From the NCBI GenBank assembly GCA_051294375.1, contig CM119271.1, positions 16,126,770-16,190,769 of the forward strand: a stretch of DNA of 64,000 nucleotides. The letters run 5' to 3'. The stretch comes from Paraspadella gotoi. Lineage: Eukaryota > Chaetognatha. This document shows, piece by piece, positions 56,059 to 64,000 of the stretch. How positions within the stretch are numbered: position 1 is the stretch's first letter; every line of letters starts with the position of its first letter. Both the position numbers and the translations under genes were made by a program. The notes beneath the pieces were generated by a model. That model saw only the letters and a program-made list of their open reading frames with translations. It was not told where the DNA came from and searched no databases.

Positions 56059-59000
56059 ATGGCGGGCAACGGTCTGCCCAACTTCAACGCCTCCGCATCC
56101 TCCTTTCTTCCCACGTCCCTGGGTCAGATGTCCGCCTCGGCCGTCAACCCACAGGGGGCGCTCGGCCTCCAAGCCATGGGACTCGGCATTTTGGGTCAGA
56201 GTCCCGCGGGAACTTTTCCCCCTCGCGGCGGCGCCGCCGCTGCCTCGGCCAACGCCGCCGCAGCCGCCGCGGCTCTCTTTCCTCCCGGCGTCGGCTTTAA
56301 CGTGACGGCGCCGGCCGGGATGAGCGCCGGCGGGTCGAGAATGGCGCCGGCGATGGGGGGCGTGGCCGCGGCGGGTCTTACCGGCGCCCCGCTCGGCATG
56401 GCGTCCGGCGGAGGCAGGGGAGATCTTTTGGCCGCAATCGCAATGGGGCTGCCGGGTCTGCAGGATCGCGAGTCGGAACGGTGAGGTTGGGAAGGTTAGG
56501 TCGATGCAGAGAAATATTGAAGAAATTGAAGAAAAAGAAAAAGAAATGGTTAAATGATTAAATGATTAATTAAGTAAATGACATTTTAATGTTAATAGAG
56601 ACAAATATCATAATTTTTTCTCTTCTCAGTTTCCGCTTCGAGGGACAAAACAGAGACCGTGATCGAGACCGAGACCGGGACCGCGTCGCCTCCGCCACCG
56701 GCAACCGAATTCCCGGCGCCGACGAAAAGGACGAGGATTCGTGGATTCGTCCGGATCTCGCCGGACGCGATTGGCCCGTCCCCTCTCGCGCTCAACCCGC
56801 CAGCCTCATCCCTCGAGACTGGACCCGCAGAGCCGACGGCGCCGACTCCTTCGGCGCCGCATCTAGCGCCGACGAGGATCTCCGGCGCGGACGAGACGAG
56901 TCTCTCTTCGAACGACGCGGCGACATCGACGAGAGAAAAGGAGGCGACGATCGAGATGACGATGAACGCGACGACGACGATAGACGACGACGACGAAGTC
57001 GGAGTCGAAGCCGCGACAGAGACAGAGACGATCGGGACAGGCGGGACAGAGACAGAGATCGCGATCGCGACAGGGACCGGCGGGATAGAGATAGAGACAG
57101 GCGGCGAGACAGATCGAGGGATAGAGACAATCGTTATTCGCGATACAGAGAAGAAGACGAGAGAAGAGGAGGAAGGGGCGGGTCCAGGGAAAGAGGAGGA
57201 GGAAGAGGAGGAGACAAACTCAATGATCAAACACCAACCAACACCATCATGGCCAGAAATATCCCCATTCATCTCAACGAACGAGAGGTTAGAAGGAATT
57301 GCGATAATAATAATAAGATCGAGTTTCTTAATATCATTTATATATTGCTGTAATTAAGTTCAATCATTCTAATTTTGTTTCAAAATCTAATTTTAGTTTG
57401 TAGTATTGTATTTTCGCTTTGCACCATTTTTCTATCCAAAATTAAGTTCTTGTTTACCTTCTTTATCTTTTTTATTTTTTTTATTTCCCACTTATCTTTT
57501 TAACACCTTATGTTCCTTCTCAAACTTTCCTCCTCTTCCCCTCTCTTTCCCCTCTCTTTCCCCTCTCCCTTTCTCTTCAGGTGCAAAACGAGTTTTTCTC
57601 CTCCTCCTTCGGCTCCCAACTCAAAGACGTTCGCCTCATGAAGCATCGAGACTCTGGGAATTCTCGCGGCTTCGGTTTCGTCGAGTTCCATCGCGTCGCC
57701 GACGCCGCCGCCTTCATGGAGGCCTGCGGCGGTGACTTCGCCATCGGCGGCGGCAAATATCGCCTCGAGCTTAAGTATTCGACGTCGCGTTCGAGCGGCG
57801 GCGGCGGCGGCGACGTCGCCAACGAGGACTGGATGTGCGGAAAATGCAACGGACGCAACTTCAAGCGACGCGAGAATTGCTTCAAATGCGGCATGAGCAA
57901 AGCAGACTCCGTCCGCATCGTCAGTCACGACGGAAACGACGACGTCGGCAGCGTCCCCTCCACGACGCTGCTGCTGCGGGGGCTGGACGCTCTGACGCAG
58001 GAGGACGGAATTCGCGGAGCGCTGCAGGAGGTAAAGGAGCTGTTTGATAACGATTACTTACTTAATTTATATTACTTTAAAAATTAATTATTTAAAAAGC
58101 TGGTTTGTGATTAAAATATACATTGACGACAAATGTTCCTTTTCTCCCTGACCTTTGCCCTACCCTCCCGGGGTTCAGGTCTTCAGTCCCAACCCGATCC
58201 GCGTCCTCAACCTCAAAGTGATGCGCGACAGTCTGACCCACACTTCGCGCGGATTCGCCGTGGCCGAGTTGGCGTCTCTCGCCGATGCTCAGACCCTCTT
58301 TACTCTTCTTAGTCAGAAACCGATGATCGTGGACGGGAAGAGAATCCTCGTCAATTACTCCAAGTCTCCGTACCAGACTGTCGCGTCGGGGATCGTCGCG
58401 GCGCCGATCTCAATGCCGGCGTCAAAACCGCTGCCACCGGGAAATAATCTCGCTCAGGCGGCGACGGCGGCCGCGCTGGCTTCGGCCGCCATGGCGCAGG
58501 CGGGGTCCTGGCCGGTCCTCGGTCTCGTGCCCGCCAGTTTCCCGCTCGTTTCTCTTCCTCAGACGCCGTCCATTCCTCTCTTGACGCCGGGCAGCATGGC
58601 GGTCGCCGCCGCCGCCGCCGCTAACGGACAACAACAGCACCAGCGTCAGCAGTCGCCGCGGCCGGACTTGAAGACTCTGGGTCAGCCGTTGCCCGACGGA
58701 TCGTACCGACGATTTCCGGTGCCCGACACAAACTCTTTTCAGTTCGACGATTCTTCGGGGTTTTATTACGATCCCTTAACTTCGCTTTATTACGACGCCA
58801 ACTCTCAATACTTTTACAACCCGGTGAGCTGATAATTGGGAGCCGTTTTAGTTTATTTATTCTTTCAGGGTTCTTTGTGTAATATATTTATATTTATTAA
58901 AACATTATTTAGGTAATGGTTTTAATTTTGAGGTCAATTAAATCAGTGCTTATACGTAATCATTACTCGATTTAAAATTGGGATTTTGATTTACTCCTTT

Positions 59001-60150
59001 GATTTTTAGGTAACCTGCAAATATTATTACTGGTGCGACCAGCGAAGAACTTACCTCCCGGCTCCAGCGGGTGAGGGGGAAGGGAAGAAAGAAGAAGAGG
59101 AGGCGGAGAAGAAAGAGGAAGGTAAGGGAGGAGAAAAGAAGAAGTCTGGAATGGAGGTAGGGGCGGGTAAGACGAAGAAAGCTGCGGAGATCGCCAAAGA
59201 CATGGAGAGATGGGCAAAGAGACAAAACAAAGAAAAGGCTAAGACAGTGAAGATGGCATCGGGAATGGCGGCGGCGGCGGCCGCCGCTTCGGCTGCGCAG
59301 GTAAGTTTCCAATGTTATGTTACTCCTTCTTTACTAATTTGATTTTTGACAAACAATTTATTTTCAACTTTCACGTCCTCAGGAAAGCAAAACAGCTGAC
59401 GCTGGATTCGCTGCTCTAGAGCGGCGCATGGACGTCGCCGAAGACAAGGCAATCTTAGAGGCGCTGCAGAAGCAGCAGGCGTACGAACGGGCGGCAGCCG
59501 CGGCGGCGGCCGCTGCCTCGGCCACGCAGATGATCGCCTCGTACGGCGGAGATTCGGAAGAGGAAGAAGGCGGCGGGGAGGACGCCGCCAACGCCGCCAG
59601 TCAAGAAGAGAGACTCGTTGACTTTTCCAAATTAGCCTGTCTTCTGTGCAAACGTCAGTTCGCCAGTAAAGAGCAGCTCAACAAGCACGTTCAGCTCTCG
59701 GATCTTCACAAGGAAAACCTTAAGAAAGCACAATTATCAAGAACGCAAAGCGGAGGAGGAGGAGGTGGAGGAGCATCCGCTCCCGGAAGCGGTTATCGCG
59801 ATCGGGCGCAGGAGCGGCGAGAGAAGTTCGGGGCGCCGGAGCCGCCGCAGCCGCGTCGAGGAGGCGGAGGCGTGGAAGCCGCAGCGCCGCCCGTCCCTTA
59901 TCAACAACCGACGGTTCAGGGAATTGGACAGGACAATCGAGGCAACAGACTGTTGAAAAACATGGGATGGTCAGAGGGTCAGGGATTGGGCAAGTCCGGA
60001 CAGGGAAGGACCGCAATCATCGAGACTCAGCGCCGCAGTCAGAACGCCGGGCTAGGCATGCAGGATCTGTACGTGCCACAGCCGGGCGAGACGTACAGGG
60101 ACAGCGTCCAAAATATCACCAGGGCCAGATTTAATCAGGACAGGAATTGA
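56059..60150 (+). CDS. RBM5: RBM5/RBM10 splicing regulator (6 exons)
   Basis: A nuclear RNA-binding protein of the RBM5/6/10 family, which regulates alternative splicing at the spliceosomal A complex. Exons: 56059-56480, 56630-57287, 57581-58030, 58179-58823, 59010-59300, 59383-60150 (1077 aa, in frame). Domain order matches the family: RD/RS-rich arginine region about 145-340; RRM1 about 343-430 (IMARNIPIHLNERE, RGFGFVEF); RanBP2-type zinc finger about 442-465 (DWMCGKC, CFKCG); RRM2 about 487-595; OCRE domain about 690-745 (FQFDDSSGFYYDPLTSLYYD, YYYWCDQRRTYLPA); KDMERWAK motif; C2H2 finger about 908-932 (CLLCKRQF, LSDLHKEN); G-patch about 1005-1045 (NMGWSEGQGLGK). It is longer than the human proteins because of an Ala/Gly-rich N-terminus and Ala runs. 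RBM5 versus RBM10 cannot be separated; it is probably the single ancestral form. AATAAA at 60698 and 60762. Confidence 0.95.
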
Positions 60151-61298
60151 AGAGGGGGAAGAGGACAGCGGCGTCGGCGGATGATGCTGCTGCTGCTGCA
60201 GCAACAGTAGATCCCTCTCACACAATTTTTGGACAAAAATTCCAGCCTTCAATTGTTCTCGCCTATTGATATTTTTCATGATTTAATTTTGTCAACTGAA
60301 AATGTTTGTAATGTTAAATTCAGTTTAATGTTCAACAATTTTGTTCCCCCTCCCGGTCTCTGGCCTATGCATTGTTTTGCATATAGCGTATAAAATATTG
60401 GCACATTATAAATTACCTTAAGATTACAATTTTGATTTGTCCCTTAATTTGGAAATGAAAAGTTTCTCCAGCTGTAATTGTCTGTAAATTAAAAAAAGTA
60501 TATTGTTGCATCTTTTTTTAAACAGAAATTAATTTACTTCCCTTTCCCTTCCTTTCAAAACCATGTTTCTCCAAAAAAAATAAGGCCTTGAAACATACTA
60601 ACAGTATTAAAATTGGCAAAACCAAACCCCTTAACAAATTCTAACATTTCCACGCATCAACCACCTTTGTCGTATTTTTGGTTTGACGCGAAGCAAAAAT
60701 AAACACTGGATGAATACGAAAAAAAAACAACTAAAAAATGCGACGTATTTATAAATACTGCAATAAAACAAAGTCTTCCTTTATGCGTCGGACAACTCGG
60801 ACATGTCTCTAGTCAAAGTTAACGCGTTTCTTTTTATTTTTATTTGAAACGCGATGCGTCGAATCTCAACATCAGTTAAAATTTAGATTGCTCCATGAGT
60901 TGTCTTCCTTGGAATGCAGCATCAACTCTCTTTTACCTTTGTCAATCATCGCTTGAATTTCTCAACTTATTAACGGTCCATTTTCCTGAGATGCGTTTCT
61001 CTTATCATTCTCTTATTCTTGGCATTTGTCTTCAAGACTTAACACTCTTCCAAAGACTTTAATTTATTAGAAATCTCTTTCGAAAAAGTTAAACCTTAAA
61101 CCTTTTAATTTGTGGCCCAAAGCTTGATCTCCTGACTTCCTTCAGTACACTTTTTTGGGGAATTTGACGAGGTCTTCAAATCTTTAAGCATAGTTCTTTC
61201 TTCATTTGAGTTCGAGTTACGCGCGTCATCTTGATGGGAAAACTCCCAAAGCGCCACCTCTTTTTCCCATCTCCACTTTTCTATGCGTTGTCGTCTTT
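60151..61298. other. RBM5/10 3' UTR and intergenic region
   Basis: AT-rich, with AATAAA at 60698 and 60762. It shifts to GC-rich only at about 61215, approaching the first exon of the next gene. An open frame extends upstream of the ATG at 61299 without a stop back to 61206, so an earlier start is possible. Confidence 0.5.
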
Positions 61299-63373
61299 AT
61301 GGGAACGCGTCGACTCCGTCGTAGCCCGAAGCGCGATTTGACCATCTCTCACTTCCGGCTCGAAAGCCCTTGCGAGACCGACGACGCCACGCGGCCCGGC
61401 TGCCCTCTCCTCTCGCCCCCAATGCAGAGGCGGCACTCATGGTGCATGACCATTGAAAGGTAAGAATTTGGGGAGTCGTGGTGCGAGAATGATGGAATCG
61501 TGGTGCGAGAATGATGGAATCGTGGTGCGAGAATGATGGAATCGTGGTGCGAGAATGATGGAATCGTGGTGCGAGAATGATGGAATCGTGGTTCTAGAAT
61601 GATGGTATCGTGGTGCTAGAATGATGGAATCGTGGTGTTAGAATGTTGGAATCGTCGCCCCAGAATTTTGGAATGGTGGCGCCAGAATGATGAAATCATG
61701 GCGTGAGAATGATACAATTGTTGCGCCAGAATTATGGCATCATTGTCCTTCAACTTACCCTCTCAGCGACGTGAACCTTTTGGGCCCAGGCGGCCCCATG
61801 GAGTTGGACGGTTACATGTACGGGTTTCCCGTCGCCGGGAATCGACTCCCGAGCGACGCTTCCCCGTTGCAGACGCCCGTCGAGCCCCTCAACTGCCTGG
61901 ATGGATACGAAAAGGAGACGAGGTAAGTTAAGGCCATTTGGGTCATTCGAATTCGACCTTTTCCCGATATTTTCTTTTGCTTACCCGTTTCTTTTTCCCT
62001 CATCTCTCTTTATCTTTTTTCCTCCCCTTCTTATTTTACTTCCCTTCTCTTCACTTTTTCCTTTCCCTTTTTCCTTTCCCTTTTTCCTTTCCCCTTTTCC
62101 TTTCCCCTTCTTTTTTCCTTCCTTTACATCTTTTTTTCTTATTTTCCCTTCCCTTTCTTCTCTTTCTCTTCACTTCTCTTTTTTCTTTTTCCTTTACCTC
62201 TCTCCTACCATCTTTAGCATCGCCGACAGCGATTCGCGCAAATCCCTTTGGAAATCTTCTTCTGCCGTCAAAGCACCCACTCCCCCGGTTTCCCTGAAGA
62301 AAGCAAAAAGGCCAAAGGTATAATATATAATTTAATTATTAATCTCATTAATTAATCCTTTTTATTATCCTCCCCTCACTCTTTCCCCTTCTTCCTTCTC
62401 TAAAGAACAAAAAACGCGGGGCTGCGTTCGACAGGGACTCTTCCCCCGCGCGGCGCCGCCGCTCCGAATCCGTATGCCTCGCCGCGCTGACGCTGCTCTC
62501 TCTCTTCACTCTCTCCCTCCTCGTTTACTCACTCGTGGAACTACACTCGTTGACTCTGCGCCACGGGGCGCTGGAGTCGGAGGTGGAGCGATTGAAGGGA
62601 GGAGGAGGAGCGGGGAGATGGAACGAGCCTGAGTTGAGGTAAGCGGAGAGAAGCGGGGAAAAGGGGAAAGACTGATGAAATGGTTGATGAAAGGAAAGAA
62701 AAGAATATTAAAGGGAATTTTATGATACAATAATGAATAATAATAAAAAATATTAAGAATAATAATATGACAGAAATGGAGTAGAAAATATTGAATTACA
62801 CTCACCATTATGCGGCTTCAGTATTCTCTCAAGATTTTCTGATTTGAAAAAACCTTTATTCTCCCTTTTTGTCTCTCAAGGCAACGAATCTGGGACGTGA
62901 TTTTGGCGGAAAACGAGGACGTCGATCGTGTCAACAACAACAACAACGACATCGCCGATTCGAAAAAACTTTCTTCCTCCGCCAGTTGCGCTCTTTTCGA
63001 TTTCGTCGTCGCCTGTCGAAAGGACCGACCTTCCAACGTCTCGTCCGCCCGCCGCAGCCCAGCCGATTTTGTCGCGTTCGCCGCCGCCGCCGCCTCCGCC
63101 GCTCCGTGTCCCGCCGACGACGCAGATTGTCGTCGCAAGTCAGCCTCCGCCGCCGCCTCCCCGCCCCGCGAGTCCGCCGACGCCGCCTCGGCCTACAATC
63201 AATATCAGTCACTGCGAAACCCCGACGATTCCGGATCCGCTGTCGGTCCGCCGGGCGTGCCGGGACCCCAAGGCCCACAAGGGGTGCCCGGCCCGCCGGG
63301 ACCGAGAGGCCCTAAGGGGCCCAAAGGAAACCCGGGTCAACCCTGCACGAAGGCCATGTGTCTAAAGCAAATG
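61299..63373 (+). CDS. Collagenous type II membrane protein, 5' part (at least 5 exons, truncated by window)
   Basis: Exons 61299-61459, 61767-61922, 62218-62317, 62406-62638, 62881-63373, in frame. The last ends in phase 0 after LKQM at a GT donor, and the gene continues past the window. The N-terminal region (about 170 residues) has no signal peptide and is basic just before a single hydrophobic helix (LAALTLLSLFTLSLLVYSLV, about residues 163-182), as expected for a type II protein with an extracellular C-terminus. The ectodomain has a Ser/Ala-rich stem, then a short Gly-X-Y collagen segment (about ten triplets, starting GPPGVPGPQGPQGVPGPPGP) followed by a Cys pair (PCTKAMC). This layout resembles gliomedin/colmedin proteins, which end in an olfactomedin domain, but membrane collagens or collagenous TNF-like ligands are also possible because the C-terminal domain is not in view. 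The start codon is uncertain. Confidence 0.7.
61478..61741 (+). repeat. 22-bp minisatellite, 12 units, in the collagenous gene intron 1
   Basis: Exactly twelve 22-bp units of GTGGTGCGAGAATGATGGAA plus TC. The first five are identical and later ones diverge progressively toward the exon 2 acceptor. The array makes up 264 of the 307 intron bases. Confidence 0.9.
61960..62215 (+). repeat. Pyrimidine-rich intron 2 of the collagenous gene
   Basis: Almost the whole intron is C/T-rich on the + strand, with TTTCCTTTCCC units, up to the acceptor at 62217. Confidence 0.75.
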
Positions 63374-63490
63374 GTGAAGTCAGCTTTTACTGGTGAGAGA
63401 GATTGATGGAGAGAATGATGTAGATATTGACGAAAAGTTTGATGTAGAGATTGATGGAGACATTAGCAGTGAAGCAGATTATTAATTTTT

Positions 63491-63560
63491 GGTTCATTTC
63501 AACTGAGATTAAGTTCTTCAATCTCATTTACATATTGCAGTAATTTAGATTATTTCTTAG
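63491..63560 (-). repeat. Octamer-type short interspersed repeat, long copy
   Basis: GGTTCATTT, then GAGATTAAGTTCTTCAATCT (a small hairpin, GAGATT/AATCTC), CATTTACATATTGCAG and TTAGATTATTTCT. The same blocks occur at 47971-48040. On the minus strand the core of the family reads CAATATGCAAATGAGATT. Confidence 0.75.
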
Positions 63561-63696
63561 AGACAGTTTGAATTTAGTTTTGACTACGATTTTGTTTTAT
63601 TGTAAAACAGAAATGTTTCGGCTTCATTTCAAGCCTTCATCAGCGTAAATATGAATTTGGAAAATATTTTGTGTAAAGGAAGAGAGAAAGAGAGAT

Positions 63697-63699
<3 letters not shown>

Positions 63700-63781
<82 letters not shown>
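63700..63781. repeat. (GA)n microsatellite
   Basis: About 80 bp of uninterrupted GA dinucleotides, followed by a short A-rich stretch. Confidence 0.95.
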
Positions 63782-63785
<4 letters not shown>

Positions 63786-64000
63786 AAAAAAACGGTGCAA
63801 AAATCTTTGTCTCAAACAAGGAAAAGAAAGGATTTATATCATAAAGATTATTTCTTAAATCTTTTGATACGGTTTTCATTGGAGTTTTTGATTTCTACAG
63901 TTTTTAGTTCAGCTGAGTGCTTTGTTAGGACCCTAGAAACACTGACACCTCTTATTAGATTAATAGGAAAAATTGGAAAGCTCTAATCTCATTTTTGTTC

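Larger units (their letters stand above)
63374..64000. other. Incomplete intron 5 of the collagenous gene
   Basis: Contains one of the best copies of the octamer-type short repeat (63491-63560), a GTTTCGGCTT/AAGCCTTCATCAG hairpin block (63608-63646) and a long (GA)n run. No further exon is visible before the window ends. Confidence 0.6.

Noticed and set aside
62670-62700. Hammerhead-ribozyme-like CTGATGA
   Set aside because: The downstream GAAA and flanking stems needed for the core do not form.
1-64000. CRISPR arrays, bacterial operons, integrated virus or transposase genes
   Set aside because: No regularly spaced direct repeats with unique spacers, and no recognisable transposase, integrase, polymerase or capsid coding sequence; the genes are spliced animal genes.

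Overview
The window is a gene-dense piece of a metazoan nuclear genome. Spliceosomal GT-AG introns are everywhere, and the gene set (tensin, Yurt/EPB41L5, DIP2, FAM149-like, RBM5/10, a collagenous type II membrane protein) is animal. Exons are GC-rich, with heavy use of GAC, GTC, GCC and TCG codons. Introns are AT-rich and mostly 60-600 bp. Compact genes, short introns and many small non-autonomous repeats would suit an early-branching animal such as a sponge, but that is a low-confidence guess; only 'metazoan' is well supported.

Layout, all on the + strand: tensin (544-12683, 28 exons); a 3.7 kb gap; a FERM protein of the EPB41L5/Yurt type (16353-22494, 10 exons); a gap; a FAM149-like protein (24607-29087, 9 exons); a gap; an eight-finger C2H2 zinc-finger protein (31284-36832, 9 exons); only 477 bp further, DIP2 (37310-50895, 36 exons); a 2.7 kb gap; two tandem HSP10 co-chaperonin genes (53632-54557 and 55032-55622); RBM5/RBM10 (56059-60150, 6 exons); and the 5' part of a membrane collagen-like gene (from about 61299, running off the right end). 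I rebuilt the exon chains by hand from splice sites, reading frame and remembered family sequence. All eight complete genes close in frame from ATG to stop. Predicted lengths are 1754, 982, 901, 985, 1798, 101, 101 and 1077 residues.

The genes do not form an obvious pathway. Tensin (focal adhesion) and EPB41L5 (epithelial polarity and adhesion) both act at the cell cortex. DIP2 is a lipid-linked tandem adenylate-forming protein, HSP10 works in mitochondrial folding, and RBM5/10 is a splicing regulator. Nine consecutive genes on one strand, with three gaps under 500 bp, is notable.

The accessory interest is in the introns. They carry (1) a tRNA-derived SINE-like family with a conserved roughly 100-bp tail that can fold into two hairpins, one with a compensatory base-pair change between copies; (2) a short element built around a POU-octamer-like core, seen at about twelve intronic sites; (3) a MITE-like family bounded by the near-palindrome ATTGGTACAACCAAT; (4) a repeat shared by a tensin intron and an HSP10 intron; (5) a perfect 36-bp inverted repeat; and several minisatellites. 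The most interesting protein-level oddities are an expanded, probably inactive P-loop in tensin and a likely GC-AG splice donor (or 4-residue insertion) in DIP2.
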